A stretch of 64,000 bases of DNA from Acinetobacter sp. A47. GTDB lineage: Bacteria; Pseudomonadota; Gammaproteobacteria; Pseudomonadales; Moraxellaceae. The stretch spans positions 597,193-661,192 of the forward strand of contig NZ_JSUS01000071.1 of NCBI RefSeq assembly GCF_000805455.1, written 5' to 3'. The notes below the pieces were generated by a model. It did not search any database and was not told the DNA's origin. It saw only the letters and a list, made by a program, of their open reading frames with translations. Shown in pieces: positions 1-8,846 of the stretch. Position 1 is the stretch's first letter. Each line of letters starts with the position of its first letter. Position numbers and translations under genes: made by a program.

Positions 1-445
1 GAATACCGGCAGGTTATTGCCGACCAGATCCCAGTTACCTTGCTGGGTATAGAATTTCACGGCAAAGCCATGCGGATCACGGGCCGTTTCCGGTGAACCT
101 TTTGGATGGATTACGGTCGAGAAACGGACAAATACCGGGGTGGTTGTCCCGGCCTTAAACATCGAGGCAACAGTTAAGTCCGACAAATCTTTTGTGGCAA
201 CGAAATCACCATATACGCCTGTACCACGTGCATGCACGACACGCTCAGGAATACGCTCACGGCCAAAGCGCTGTAATTTTTGAATGAGCTGTACATCTTG
301 CAGCAAGGTCGCACCATTTGCACCTGCTGTAGTGGAGTTCTGGTTATCACCGACAGGCGCACCGTTATCTTTTGTCAAAGGCGCTGCATACGCGGTGCCC
401 AGCGTTGCTGCCATTATTGTAAATAAAAATGTTCGCTTAAACATA
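1..445 (-). CDS. katB: Exported (KatB-like) catalase, N-terminal part
   Basis: Haem catalase that breaks hydrogen peroxide into water and oxygen. The first 148 codons are present; the rest lies beyond the left window edge. A signal peptide ends near GTAYA-A, so the enzyme is probably periplasmic. The following [11 protein letters not shown] and [14 protein letters not shown] segments are typical of the KatB group. The catalytic histidine is in [14 protein letters not shown], and the distal-pocket asparagine lies in DLVGNN. The ATG is the only sensible start before the signal peptide, although its ribosome binding site is weak. The signal peptide separates it from cytoplasmic catalases of similar core sequence. 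The family is certain; the KatB name rests on remembered similarity. Confidence 0.9.
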
Positions 446-483
446 ATGTTAAATCCAAAATCAAATGCCTTTCCTGCACGGGG

Positions 484-489
484 ACTATA
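484..489 (-). promoter_or_regulatory. Candidate -10 box of the catalase gene
   Basis: Read leftward, TATAGT lies about 40 bases before the catalase start. No good -35 box is seen at the usual distance, which would fit an activator-dependent promoter such as one using OxyR. I could not find a convincing OxyR site, so this is a weak call. Confidence 0.3.
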
Positions 490-641
490 CAAAGATTTTA
501 ACAATAGATAAAAAAGATAATTTTAATTAAATAAATCGAAAAATAAGATCAAGGCCTCAAAGCAGCATGTTTGCTCAGTTTATCCGGCCTTTAAATCTGC
601 TAGACTGCATCACTGACGGAACAGGTAATCTAAGTTTTATT

Positions 642-1082
642 ATGCGTGCACTCATTCAACGCGTCCTCGAAGCCAAAGTTGTGGTTGAGGGCCAAACCAC
701 TGGCGAGATTCAACACGGTTTATTGGTTTTTTTAGGTTTGGGCAAGGAAGATACCTTAGAAAAAGGCCAGAAACTGATTGACAAGATTCTGAAATACCGG
801 ATTTTTGACGATGAGCAAGGCAAGATGGGCTGGAATGTAGGCCAGGCCAATGGCGGTATCTTACTGGTTTCCCAATTTACCTTGATGGCCCAAACCCAGA
901 AAGGCTTACGGCCAGACTTTGGCCCGGCCATGCCACCTGCAGAAGCCAAAGCATTATATGAGCAGCTGGTAGCCTATACTCGCCAGCAATTTCATCATGT
1001 GCAGACGGGAATCTTTGCAGCAGATATGAAAGTCCATTTAATCAATGACGGACCCGTGACCTTTAATCTGGAAGTTGAATAA
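642..1082 (+). CDS. dtd: D-aminoacyl-tRNA deacylase
   Basis: Removes D-amino acids (and mischarged glycine) from tRNA, a cytoplasmic proofreading step. The 146-residue length is that of the Dtd family. Both signature motifs are visible: SQFTL in the middle and NDGPVTF at the end, which form the active site of the dimer. An in-frame start lies 75 bases upstream, but the ATG chosen begins with MRALIQRVLEAKV, the usual family N-terminus. It stands alone, convergent with the SCP2-domain gene, with which it shares a two-way terminator. No unusual features. Confidence 0.95.
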   Translation: MRALIQRVLEAKVVVEGQTTGEIQHGLLVFLGLGKEDTLEKGQKLIDKILKYRIFDDEQGKMGWNVGQANGGILLVSQFTLMAQTQKGLRPDFGPAMPPAEAKALYEQLVAYTRQQFHHVQTGIFAADMKVHLINDGPVTFNLEVE

Positions 1083-1092
1083 TTCAAGCATA

Positions 1093-1120
1093 AAAAAACT
1101 CCCGAATCGGGAGTTTTTTT
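1093..1120. terminator. Bidirectional terminator between dtd and the SCP2 gene
   Basis: The hairpin ACTCCCGA/TCGGGAGT has A6 on the left and T7 on the right, so it can stop transcription of both convergent genes. Confidence 0.9.
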
Positions 1121-1129
1121 ATGGCCTTT

Positions 1130-1609
1130 TTATTTGCCGGTTTTTTCTTTAATAAATGCACGTGCCTGACGGATTTTTTCTTTTACCGGTTTTGGCACTT
1201 TAGGTGGAATCAGTTTCGCAGCCTGGTTAAACCATACCAGCAGGCTAAAATCCCCTTCCATTTTGATGCTGCCATCCTGCATGCCCGTCATAAATGCAGT
1301 CGGGTCGCCTTTTAGCAAGGTTTTTACCCCTTGCTCGCTTGAAGCAAACTGCAAAATAAAATCGGCCTGTTCCGGTTGACCAGCCACCGTATCAATTTTA
1401 CCACGATTCACAATAATCTGGCGGGCAAAACCGGCATCTGTACCAATCTGGATACGGAACTCACGGTCATGAACCAATTCAATAAACTTCGGGCTAGTGC
1501 GTGCCAATTGCTTCATACGTAACGCCAAACCTGCCACCAGCAGATCGAGTGGATCAGTGCTTACATCAACGATAGGTAACTTAACCACAGGTAAAGAAGA
1601 AAGCTTCAT
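1130..1609 (-). CDS. SCP2 sterol-binding domain protein
   Basis: A 159-residue cytoplasmic protein carrying one SCP2 (sterol carrier protein 2) lipid-binding fold. The middle has the characteristic pattern ending in GDPTAFMTGMQDGSIKMEGD. In proteobacteria such proteins include UbiJ and UbiT, which bind lipids in ubiquinone synthesis; the short N-terminal extension before the SCP2 core and the basic C-terminal tail are compatible with UbiT. That is inference: no ubi gene is nearby. The start chosen is MKLSSLPVVK, 54 bases inside the longest frame, because the upstream residues look untranslated. Its 3' end abuts the shared terminator with dtd. Confidence 0.8.
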   Translation of the reverse strand: MKLSSLPVVKLPIVDVSTDPLDLLVAGLALRMKQLARTSPKFIELVHDREFRIQIGTDAGFARQIIVNRGKIDTVAGQPEQADFILQFASSEQGVKTLLKGDPTAFMTGMQDGSIKMEGDFSLLVWFNQAAKLIPPKVPKPVKEKIRQARAFIKEKTGK

Positions 1610-1707
1610 GACATTTATGCCTACAGTATTATGATGAAAATTAAGACAACTGTATCCTAGCACAATTGTAGAAAAGTCGGAAAAAGCTTTGTTGCAGAAC
1701 GTTAGTG

Positions 1708-1734
1708 CAAAAAAGGCATGCCAAGCATGCCTTT
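1708..1734 (-). terminator. Terminator of the small membrane-protein gene
   Basis: Inverted repeat AAAGGCATGC/GCATGCCTTT; read leftward it is followed by TTTTTTGCAC. It sits just past the stop of the leftward gene at 1758. Confidence 0.75.
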
Positions 1735-1757
1735 GATGTTATTAAAATTATTATCAT

Positions 1758-2093
1758 TTAACGACTAGAACATTGTTGCTGGTCATCCTTATAAACAGGT
1801 GTGTGCTCAATATACTGACGATTTGCCAGCTGTTTTTGAGCTTGTTTATCTTCACGTAACAGAATAAATGTAACCGTCATCATCGCGAGGCTCAATGCGG
1901 TCAGATAGCTATAGGCGACTGACATCTCGAACATGGTTTGCACACCGAAGCGTACCACTTCCAACAGTCCCCAGCAGAGCATACCTGCCATCATGAAACC
2001 TAACCAACGACGATAAGGAGAAAAGAAAACAGCAATCAGTGCGACAGCGATTAAGCCAAATCCAACCAACATGGTGAAATTCGCTGCTTCCAT
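1758..2093 (-). CDS. Small inner-membrane protein, unknown function
   Basis: A 111-residue protein I do not recognise. Three hydrophobic stretches are visible: near the N-terminus (TMLVGFGLIAVALIAVFF), in the middle (LGFMMAGMLCWGLLEVV) and after it (YLTALSLAMMTVTFILL). They are followed by a polar C-terminal tail rich in K and Q. The start is placed at MEAANFTML because a strong GGAGG site lies 6 bases before it; the longer reading adds 23 residues without a ribosome binding site. It is monocistronic, with its own terminator. Confidence 0.7.
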   Translation of the reverse strand: MEAANFTMLVGFGLIAVALIAVFFSPYRRWLGFMMAGMLCWGLLEVVRFGVQTMFEMSVAYSYLTALSLAMMTVTFILLREDKQAQKQLANRQYIEHTPVYKDDQQQCSSR

Positions 2094-2264
2094 AGAAACC
2101 TCCGTCTTAAAAAGGGTGGCCGGCAATTGTGTCCAGACCTCTATCTTGTTCTGTAATCTCAAACAGTACTTGGTGTTGCATTAACGTCTTTATGCATTAT
2201 GGAGAGTTTTTTTTAGAAAAAAAGAGCCTGAAATTAACCTTACGACATAAGCTGTCGCAATATG

Positions 2265-2297
2265 CTTTTGTAATTACATTTTTTCAAATTACAAAAG
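2265..2297. repeat. Perfect 11-bp inverted repeat
   Basis: CTTTTGTAATT and AATTACAAAAG are separated by 11 bases. The element lies upstream of the leftward membrane-protein gene and downstream of serB. It could be a regulator site or a hairpin; there is no T-run to make it a terminator. Confidence 0.55.
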
Positions 2298-2450
2298 TCC
2301 CGAATCTCCATATAGCATCAATTGCGGCGTGTCATTACAAAAAAATATCGTTGTTTTCGACCGTAAAAAAACTTTTTTCAGAAATTTTTTATTGTTGTTT
2401 TTCTATACATTTAGACATAAATATGACGGAATCGTGACGGATGCAAAATA

Positions 2451-2480
2451 GAGAAAGCCGCCTTGCAAGGCGGCTTTCTC
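2451..2480. terminator. serB terminator, a perfect 30-bp palindrome
   Basis: Arms of 15 bases are fully complementary (GAGAAAGCCGCCTTG and its reverse complement). It follows the leftward serB stop directly. Short T stretches rather than a long T-run follow on the minus strand. Confidence 0.75.
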
Positions 2481-2500
2481 CAAATCAAAAAATAAAGGAT

Positions 2501-3721
2501 TTAAGCGCGATTAAGATCCTTGTCGTGCATACCTAACAGGTACAACACCCCATCCAGACCTACACTCGAAATCGCCTGATTGGCATTTTGGCGCACCAGT
2601 GGCTTGGCACGGAATGCTACACCAAGGCCTGCAATCGAGAGCATCGGCAGGTCATTGGCACCATCTCCCACCGCCATGGCCTGTTCTAAAGAAATGCCCA
2701 TTTTCTCAGCCAGCTGGCGAAGCAGCTCGGCCTTGCGCGCGCCATCCACAATAGCGCCCTTGACTTCACCTGTGACCACCCCATTTTCAACATCCAGAAT
2801 GTTGGCATGGACTTCATCAATTCCTAATTTTGCTTGCAGGTATTCAGCAAAATACTGGAAACCACCCGATAAAATTGCGGTCTTGTAGCCCAAGGCTTTC
2901 AGCGTTGAAATCAGGCGTTCGGCACCTTCGGTTATGGTCAGGCGCTCTGCAATTTTAGGTAACACCGAAGCATCCAGCCCTTTGAGCAAGGCAACACGGG
3001 CGCGGAAACTCTGCTGGAAATCCAGCTCGCCCTGCATGGCACGTTCAGTAATTTCTGCCACCTGCGCACCCACGCCAGCTTCTAACGCCAATTCATCAAT
3101 CACTTCCTGCTCGATCAGGGTCGAGTCCATATCGAAGCAGACCAGACGGCGATTGCGGCGATAGGCGTTATCTTCCTGCACTGCAACGTCGATATTCAAC
3201 TCGCCAGACAGGCTCAGGCAGGCAGCGCGCATGGCCTGCGCATCCAGCATCTGTCCGCTCAGTCCAAACTGGACACAGGCCCGGCGCGGGAACGTACTTT
3301 GCTTTTCCCGTTCTGAACGGCCAGATAAACGGGTTACTGTTTCAATATTAAAGCCCTGACCTGACACAATCTGTGTGACGGCCTGCAAATGCGCAGCCGT
3401 AAGTTCGGGGGCCAGTGCGGTCACGATATAACGGGTTCGGCCGCCTTCACTGACCCATTGATCATATTCTACGTTGGAGATTGGTTTAAATCGCACAGTT
3501 AGGCCAATATCATGTGCTAAAATCAGGATCTCTTTCATTGCCAATGCTGTCGCAGTCTCATTATCCGATGCCACAACGATCCCGAGGGTCAGTTGATTAT
3601 GGATAACGGCCTGACCGACATCAAGTATTTGCAAAGAATGTACGGATAGTACCTGCATTAATCGAGTAAACTGATTCGGTTGATCGGGTCCTAGAAAGGA
3701 TATAAGAATGATTTCTCGCAT
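2501..3721 (-). CDS. serB: Phosphoserine phosphatase
   Basis: Last step of serine synthesis: hydrolyses phosphoserine to L-serine in the cytoplasm. The 406-residue protein has an ACT-like regulatory region in its first 180 residues (two ACT-like units), then a HAD phosphatase. HAD motif I is DMDST (about 197-201) with the nucleophilic aspartate, motif II is ILSGGF, and motif III is GDGANDLPML. The start MREIILISFLG is chosen because the ACT fold begins there; a longer reading adds 15 residues of no ACT character. It is divergent from the Smp-like gene, an arrangement also found in E. coli (serB-smp). Confidence 0.95.
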   Translation of the reverse strand: MREIILISFLGPDQPNQFTRLMQVLSVHSLQILDVGQAVIHNQLTLGIVVASDNETATALAMKEILILAHDIGLTVRFKPISNVEYDQWVSEGGRTRYIVTALAPELTAAHLQAVTQIVSGQGFNIETVTRLSGRSEREKQSTFPRRACVQFGLSGQMLDAQAMRAACLSLSGELNIDVAVQEDNAYRRNRRLVCFDMDSTLIEQEVIDELALEAGVGAQVAEITERAMQGELDFQQSFRARVALLKGLDASVLPKIAERLTITEGAERLISTLKALGYKTAILSGGFQYFAEYLQAKLGIDEVHANILDVENGVVTGEVKGAIVDGARKAELLRQLAEKMGISLEQAMAVGDGANDLPMLSIAGLGVAFRAKPLVRQNANQAISSVGLDGVLYLLGMHDKDLNRA

Positions 3722-3724
3722 GAA

Positions 3725-3753
3725 TTGACTCGTGGTTGAGCGACAACTATTGT
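3725..3753 (+). promoter_or_regulatory. Promoter of the Smp-like gene
   Basis: TTGACT, 17 bases, TATTGT. It ends about 36 bases before the TTG start at 3790 and therefore supports that start. It lies in the 68-base divergent region shared with serB. Confidence 0.6.
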
Positions 3754-3789
3754 ATGTAAGAATCATAACATAACCGAACCTAAATCTAT

Positions 3790-5082
3790 TTGCCTTGGAA
3801 GTTTAACTTGAATGCGCCTCGCCAAGGGCTATTTGCTAGCCTACTGATCGTAAGTTTTGCATTGCATACCTTTTTATTGGTGATTGCAACGACACACCAA
3901 CTCAATGAAAACCGCGCCAGCCAAGGGCAACTGATGACCAGTCAGCTAGTGGCTGATACGCTTTCCGAGCTGGAGCCTGCCAATACCGTTTCATTGGCAC
4001 TGGTGGCCAACCGTTATGCCACCAACCCAAGTGTTGCTTCAATTCGTATCCTGGACGCCAACAAGCAGGTGCTGGCCACCAGCGGCATGTCGAAAACCCG
4101 TCAGGGTGAAGTGTTCGTCCGTGATGCGTTGCAAAATGAGAAGAAAGTTGGCACGGTGGAAATTACCCTGATCCAGCCAAGTATCGGTGAAATCTTACGT
4201 ACCCAGTGGCTAGCAATTTTGGTTTCGCTATTTATCCATGCCCTGATCTGGCTTGCCTATCGTGCCATTGCCCGTCCAACACGCAGTGAATATCTGGCCC
4301 GTATCAATCAGGAAAATCATCTCAAGCATGAAATTCAGCGTTTAACCCAGGCATTGGCGCTGGAAAAACAGAATACCGTAACGTTGGTGGCTCAGGCCCA
4401 ACAGCAGGCTAAAGCGCAAAGCAAGGCCCGTAGCGAGAAGCGCCCGGCAGAAAACGTACAGCTGGATGGACAGGCATTGGCACTGAATATCCAGTTCTAC
4501 GATCCGAAACAGCTGCTCAATAGTGTCAACCAGTCGGTGTCGGTGCCTTATTTTAAACTGTGTCAGTTATTCCTCGACAAGAGTATTGACCTGTGTGCCA
4601 AGCATTATCAGATTGATGCGGCTAAAATCCAGGTGGCTCAGGAATTTGACCGTGAAGGTGCAACATTAACCACCAATGCCGAACAACCGCAGGCGCTAGA
4701 ATGTCTGATGATGGTCGGGGCCGTGTTCCAGCTGTTGTCGGATGTGCTGTATAAGCGTTATCGCGAAGATAAGCGCTTTGCCTTGCAAACCCGGGGTGCG
4801 GTTGCCAGCGCGGTCGAAGCCATGCAGCTGGATGCAGTTGAAGCAGCGAAACGCTTAACCCAGCATTTACATGCTAAAGAAGCGGCATTACACCTGAACC
4901 ACGAACAGCTTAAAATCATCCAGAATCATTATGAGCTGGTGGCGTTGCCAAACCCAAGCAACATCATGACCCGCCATGCATTCATGATTAATGGCATGAA
5001 CGAAGCCTGTGCAACCGTGGCTCAGACGCTACGTACTGAAATCCTGATGGGCAAAAAAGCCAAGGCAGCGACTGAGTCCTGA
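3790..5082 (+). CDS. Smp/YtjB (AhpA)-like membrane protein
   Basis: A 430-residue inner-membrane protein. One transmembrane helix lies near residues 14-34 and a second near 140-157. The region between them is probably periplasmic and the long remainder cytoplasmic, with a coiled-coil-like stretch (QRLTQALALEKQ). It is encoded divergently next to serB, exactly as smp/ytjB is in E. coli, and the architecture matches; the biochemical role is not established. The start codon appears to be TTG: no ATG occurs until residue 49, which would delete the first helix, and a promoter fits just upstream. No Shine-Dalgarno sequence is evident, suggesting low expression. Confidence 0.7.
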   Translation: MPWKFNLNAPRQGLFASLLIVSFALHTFLLVIATTHQLNENRASQGQLMTSQLVADTLSELEPANTVSLALVANRYATNPSVASIRILDANKQVLATSGMSKTRQGEVFVRDALQNEKKVGTVEITLIQPSIGEILRTQWLAILVSLFIHALIWLAYRAIARPTRSEYLARINQENHLKHEIQRLTQALALEKQNTVTLVAQAQQQAKAQSKARSEKRPAENVQLDGQALALNIQFYDPKQLLNSVNQSVSVPYFKLCQLFLDKSIDLCAKHYQIDAAKIQVAQEFDREGATLTTNAEQPQALECLMMVGAVFQLLSDVLYKRYREDKRFALQTRGAVASAVEAMQLDAVEAAKRLTQHLHAKEAALHLNHEQLKIIQNHYELVALPNPSNIMTRHAFMINGMNEACATVAQTLRTEILMGKKAKAATES

Positions 5083-5105
5083 TTCAGGCGTCGCAGCTTA
5101 AATTT

Positions 5106-5142
5106 AAATAAGGCTCTGTTGAATGACAGAGCCTTATTTTTT
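5106..5142 (+). terminator. Terminator of the Smp-like gene
   Basis: Hairpin AAATAAGGCTCTGT/ACAGAGCCTTATTT followed by T-rich sequence. The left arm sequence TAAGGCTCTGTTGA recurs in the element before dnaJ. Confidence 0.9.
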
Positions 5143-5336
5143 TCCTCTGTCCATTCATCATGCCAGCCTGTTAAAAAGTTCAAGGCGACAGCTGCCGATC
5201 AGGCCAGGCTGTGCTTTTCCAGCCTGCATACGGGAATTGATCAAGAAGCACAGGCGAAATTTTTTAAAATGCGGTAAACTATGCCAGATTTATCGAATAC
5301 TAGAGCCTTAAAAGGCAACATCAAAGGTGAAAGCGA

Positions 5337-6458
5337 ATGCCGCTGAGTCGTGTTGAAGAGCTTGTCGCAGATATTCGTGCAGGCAAAATGGTCATCCTGA
5401 TGGATGACGAAGATCGTGAAAATGAAGGTGACCTGGTCATCGCCGCGACGCATGTCCGCCCTGAAGATATTAACTTCATGATTACCCATGCACGCGGTCT
5501 GGTCTGCCTGACCCTAAGCCGTGAACGCTGCAAGCAACTCAACCTGCCGCTGATGGTTGATCAGAACGGCGCACAGCACGCCACCAACTTCACGCTTTCC
5601 ATTGAAGCAGCAGAAGGTATCAGCACCGGTATTTCAGCAGCAGAACGTGCGCATACCATCCGTACTGCGGTGGCTGCCCACGCCAAGCCAAGTGACATCG
5701 TCCAGCCAGGGCATATTTTTCCGTTGATGGCACAACCGGGTGGTGTGTTACACCGTGCCGGCCATACCGAAGCAGGTTGTGATTTAACCCGTTTGGCCGG
5801 CCTCGAACCGGCATCCGTGATCTGTGAAATCATCAATGATGACGGCACCATGGCACGTCGCCCTGATCTGGAAGTATTTGCAGAAAAACATGGTTTAAAA
5901 ATTGGAACCATTGCAGACCTGATTCATTACCGCATGACCAATGAGCAAACCGTTGAACGTTTGTCTCAAGAGACCATTGAAACTGAATATGGTACCTTTG
6001 AGCTGTACAAATACCGTGAGCTTGGCAATCCGGACATTCATGTTGCCTTGGTCAAGGGTGAACCGAAACAGGGAGTTACCACTGTTCGTGTACATGGGTT
6101 CAGCCCGGTTCGTGACCTGTTAAAACTCAATAAAGCAGACGGTTCACCGGCATGGAATCTTGATCTGGCCATGAAAACCATTGCTGCCAGCGAGCGCGGT
6201 GTACTGGTCTGGATCGGACAAGATCACCTGGAAGATTTAGGTCCGGCCTTAAACAGCTTGAATCAGCCAAAACCGCTGAAATCCAATGCCGCACTGTCTC
6301 ACCAGTACCAGACCATTGGTGTCGGTGCACAGATTTTACGTGACCTGGGTGTTGAAAAAATGAAGTTGTTGAGTTCACCGCTTCGTTTCAATGCCCTGTC
6401 AGGATTTAATTTAGAGGTGGTGGAATACATCACTGCCGATCAAATCACAGCAAAATAA
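5337..6458 (+). CDS. ribBA: 3,4-dihydroxy-2-butanone 4-phosphate synthase with degenerate GTP cyclohydrolase II-like domain
   Basis: Makes the four-carbon unit for riboflavin from ribulose 5-phosphate. The N-terminal half (about 1-200) is a complete RibB domain: [10 protein letters not shown] binds metal and substrate, followed by TSIE-like and HTEAGCDL ([16 protein letters not shown]) motifs. The C-terminal half resembles GTP cyclohydrolase II, but it has no cysteine at all, whereas the real enzyme needs three to bind zinc. The RibA reaction must therefore come from another gene. An AGGTGA-type site precedes the ATG. It opens the rightward run ribBA-ribH-nusB-thiL-pgpA-glmU-glmS. No FMN riboswitch is seen upstream. 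Confidence 0.93.
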   Translation: MPLSRVEELVADIRAGKMVILMDDEDRENEGDLVIAATHVRPEDINFMITHARGLVCLTLSRERCKQLNLPLMVDQNGAQHATNFTLSIEAAEGISTGISAAERAHTIRTAVAAHAKPSDIVQPGHIFPLMAQPGGVLHRAGHTEAGCDLTRLAGLEPASVICEIINDDGTMARRPDLEVFAEKHGLKIGTIADLIHYRMTNEQTVERLSQETIETEYGTFELYKYRELGNPDIHVALVKGEPKQGVTTVRVHGFSPVRDLLKLNKADGSPAWNLDLAMKTIAASERGVLVWIGQDHLEDLGPALNSLNQPKPLKSNAALSHQYQTIGVGAQILRDLGVEKMKLLSSPLRFNALSGFNLEVVEYITADQITAK

Positions 6459-6469
6459 TCGAGGTTGCT

Positions 6470-6940
6470 ATGGCAATTCGCCGTATTGAAGGTTTATTAC
6501 ATCTCGCCAGCGAAGGTCGTTATGCGATCTTAGTCGGTCGTTTCAACAGCTTCGTGGTTGAACATTTACTTGAAGGTGCCATCGACACATTAAAACGTCA
6601 TGGCGTTTCAGAAGAAGCGATCACCGTTATCCACGCACCAGGTGCATGGGAACTGCCGGTCGTTGCAAAAAAACTAGCGGCTTCAAATAAATTTGATGCC
6701 ATCATTGCCCTGGGTGCAGTAATCCGCGGCAGCACGCCACATTTTGATTTTGTTGCAGGCGAATGTGCAAAAGGTTTAGGTGTGGTTGCACTTGAAAGCA
6801 CAATGCCGGTCATCAATGGCGTGTTGACAACAGACAGCATTGAACAGGCAATTGAACGTTCTGGTACGAAAGCAGGTAACAAAGGTAGCGAAGCTGCATT
6901 GACTGCAATCGAAATGGTTAACTTATTAAAGGCAATTTAA
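6470..6940 (+). CDS. ribH: 6,7-dimethyl-8-ribityllumazine synthase
   Basis: Joins the RibB product with the ribityl-pyrimidine to make lumazine, the penultimate step to riboflavin. The 156-residue protein carries the family motifs [24 protein letters not shown] and [14 protein letters not shown]; the last contains the phosphate-binding loop and the general-base histidine. The family forms large hollow shells. The start has a GAGG site, and the gene begins 11 bases after ribBA, so both enzymes are probably made from one transcript. It is followed after 3 bases by nusB, a common neighbour. Confidence 0.96.
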   Translation: MAIRRIEGLLHLASEGRYAILVGRFNSFVVEHLLEGAIDTLKRHGVSEEAITVIHAPGAWELPVVAKKLAASNKFDAIIALGAVIRGSTPHFDFVAGECAKGLGVVALESTMPVINGVLTTDSIEQAIERSGTKAGNKGSEAALTAIEMVNLLKAI

Positions 6941-6943
6941 AGC

Positions 6944-7393
6944 ATGTCGCAAACACTTCAGGCCGCTTATGCAGCGAAACGCAAAGCACGTCGTTTTGCT
7001 GTACAAGGGATTTATGAATGGCAAATGAGTCATAACCCTGTACATGAAATTGAAGCACGCACCCGTGTTGAAAATGCGATGCACAAAGTTGACCTCAACT
7101 ATTACCATGAATTGCTCACTCAAGTGGTTGCTCAACATGAAGCTTTAGATGAGTTACTCATCCCGGTACTTGACCGCGAGCTTGCTGCACTAGATGGGGT
7201 CGAACTCGCCACATTAAGACTCGGTGCATACGAGTTGCGGGATCATCTCGAAATTCCATACCGTGTGGTTCTTGATGAGGCAATCGAGTTAGCAAAACAC
7301 TTTGGTGGTGCAGACAGCCATAAATATATCAATGGTGTATTGGACCGTCTTTCATCAAAGCTTCGTGAAGCTGAAAAAAAACAGGCAAAATAA
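6944..7393 (+). CDS. nusB: Transcription antitermination factor NusB
   Basis: RNA-binding protein that, with NusE (ribosomal protein S10), acts in antitermination of rRNA transcription. The 149-residue all-helical protein shows the family pattern: an arginine-rich N-terminus ([16 protein letters not shown]), then LRLGAYEL and the C-terminal [15 protein letters not shown]...KYINGVLD. It starts 3 bases after ribH, in the widespread ribH-nusB-thiL order, and is probably translationally coupled to it. Nothing unusual. Confidence 0.96.
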   Translation: MSQTLQAAYAAKRKARRFAVQGIYEWQMSHNPVHEIEARTRVENAMHKVDLNYYHELLTQVVAQHEALDELLIPVLDRELAALDGVELATLRLGAYELRDHLEIPYRVVLDEAIELAKHFGGADSHKYINGVLDRLSSKLREAEKKQAK

Positions 7394-7408
7394 CAGGCTT
7401 GATGTGAC

Positions 7409-8326
7409 ATGGCTGAGTTTTCCATTATTGAACGTTACTTTAAGCGTCCATCCCGTACAGGGGTCAGCTTAGGTATCGGTGATGATTCAGCCATCGTCAC
7501 CCCTCCTCCTTCCCAACAGCTGGTGATCTGTGCCGATACACTGGTTGCGGGTCGTCATTTTCCCCTAGATACAACAGCGCATGCCATTGGCTGGAAAAGT
7601 GTCGCCGTCAATTTATCGGATCTGGCGGCTATGGGGGCAAAACCCCACAGCATTTTACTGGCACTCAGCTTACCAACCGTTGATCATGACTGGCTGGCGG
7701 GTTTTAGTCAGGGATTATTCGACTGCTGCGATCAGTTCGGGGTCAGCCTGATTGGGGGCGACACCACCCAGAGCACCCAGCTCACCATCAGTGTCACTGC
7801 CCTGGGCTGGATTGAACAGGGACAGGCAATTACCCGTGCCGGCGCACAGGTTGGTGACTATATCTGTGTCAGTGGACAGATCGGCGATGCCGCTTTTGGC
7901 TTGCAACATTCAGGTCATGCCTTGCAACAGCGTTTGGATTATCCGACACCACGCTGTCAGTTAGGACAGCAACTCAAGGGACTGGCTTCCAGCATGATTG
8001 ATGTGTCTGATGGTCTGGCGCAAGATCTGGGCCATATCTTGAAAGCCTCTCAAGTAGGTGCAAAATTACAGCTCGAACAGCTACCGTTAGATCCATCACT
8101 AAAACAGCTCAATCTGCAACAGGCTTGGCATTATGCCCTGGCTGGCGGGGATGATTACGAATTATGCTTTACAATATCACCGCAAAACTTTAAAGAACTA
8201 TCGCGACAACAATTAGATGTTCCGCTTACAATAATCGGCGAAATTACCCAACAGTCCGGATTGTTATTTGAGTATATGGGCGCCCCCTGCCCGTTACATG
8301 TTCATGGATACCAACACTTTGCATAA
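7409..8326 (+). CDS. thiL: Thiamine-monophosphate kinase
   Basis: Phosphorylates thiamine monophosphate to the active cofactor thiamine diphosphate. The protein is 305 residues, of normal ThiL length. The N-terminal metal and ATP site is seen as GIGDDSAIV, with ADTLVAGRHFP and NLSDLAAMGAKP; later motifs are LIGGDTTQ, DVSDGLAQDLGH and AGGDDYELCF. It follows nusB by 15 bases and overlaps the start of pgpA, so these genes are very likely in one operon. Confidence 0.96.
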   Translation: MAEFSIIERYFKRPSRTGVSLGIGDDSAIVTPPPSQQLVICADTLVAGRHFPLDTTAHAIGWKSVAVNLSDLAAMGAKPHSILLALSLPTVDHDWLAGFSQGLFDCCDQFGVSLIGGDTTQSTQLTISVTALGWIEQGQAITRAGAQVGDYICVSGQIGDAAFGLQHSGHALQQRLDYPTPRCQLGQQLKGLASSMIDVSDGLAQDLGHILKASQVGAKLQLEQLPLDPSLKQLNLQQAWHYALAGGDDYELCFTISPQNFKELSRQQLDVPLTIIGEITQQSGLLFEYMGAPCPLHVHGYQHFA

Positions 8327-8825
8327 ACCGCCCATTCACTTTAGCCAAATGACTTGGTTTGACCGCTTCATCGTTTTTTGTGGTGTGGGTTTCGGTTCTG
8401 GTCTGGCACCTAAAGCGCCAGGCACCTTCGGTTCGGCTTTTGCTTTGCTGTTCACCCCCCTATGGCTCTATCTGGGTCTGTCCGCAAGCCTTCTGGTTAT
8501 CATCGGCATGTCTCTCATCGGCATTTATATCTGTGGACATACAGCAAAAGTCATCAATGTCCATGATGATGGGCGCATTGTCTGGGACGAATTTGCAGGA
8601 CAATCGATTACCCTGCTGCCTTTGCTTTATTTACAACAGCTGAACTGGATATGGGTCATTGCCGGATTCGTATTATTCCGTATATTTGATGTCTGGAAAC
8701 CGTTCCCGATCAGTTGGGCCGACCGGAAAGTATCCGGCGGTTTCGGGATCATGCTGGATGACATTATTGCAGGGCTTTGGGCAGCCATCTGTATTCTTAT
8801 TATTCATTTTTATATTTTGACTTAA
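8304..8825 (+). CDS. pgpA: Phosphatidylglycerophosphatase A
   Basis: Inner-membrane phosphatase that converts phosphatidylglycerol phosphate to phosphatidylglycerol. The conserved early motif GSGLAPKAPGTFGS, the metal-binding WDEFAGQ and the motif DVWKPFPISWADRK...GGFGIMLDDIIAG are all present, with several hydrophobic segments between and a hydrophobic end. The frame is open from inside thiL, and three starts are possible (TTG at 8268, ATG at 8298, ATG at 8304). I choose the last, which gives 173 residues and a 23-base overlap with thiL. Following ThiL is the usual context for PgpA. Confidence 0.92.
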   Translation: MDTNTLHKPPIHFSQMTWFDRFIVFCGVGFGSGLAPKAPGTFGSAFALLFTPLWLYLGLSASLLVIIGMSLIGIYICGHTAKVINVHDDGRIVWDEFAGQSITLLPLLYLQQLNWIWVIAGFVLFRIFDVWKPFPISWADRKVSGGFGIMLDDIIAGLWAAICILIIHFYILT

Positions 8826-8846
8826 GCCATTACATTAGAGTTAGTT

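Larger units (their letters stand above)
2094..2500. other. 407-base intergenic region
   Basis: It holds the leader of the leftward membrane-protein gene, an 11-bp inverted repeat at 2265-2297 and the serB terminator at 2451-2480. The central part is AT-rich. I see no convincing gene in it. Confidence 0.6.

Noticed and set aside
5146..5336. FMN riboswitch before ribBA
   Set aside because: The spacer was read for the conserved RFN element (AGGG..CGG.. and related blocks) and none was found; it is also short.
8268..8303. Extended N-terminus of PgpA from a TTG inside thiL
   Set aside because: The added residues do not resemble the family, and two ATGs follow within 36 bases.
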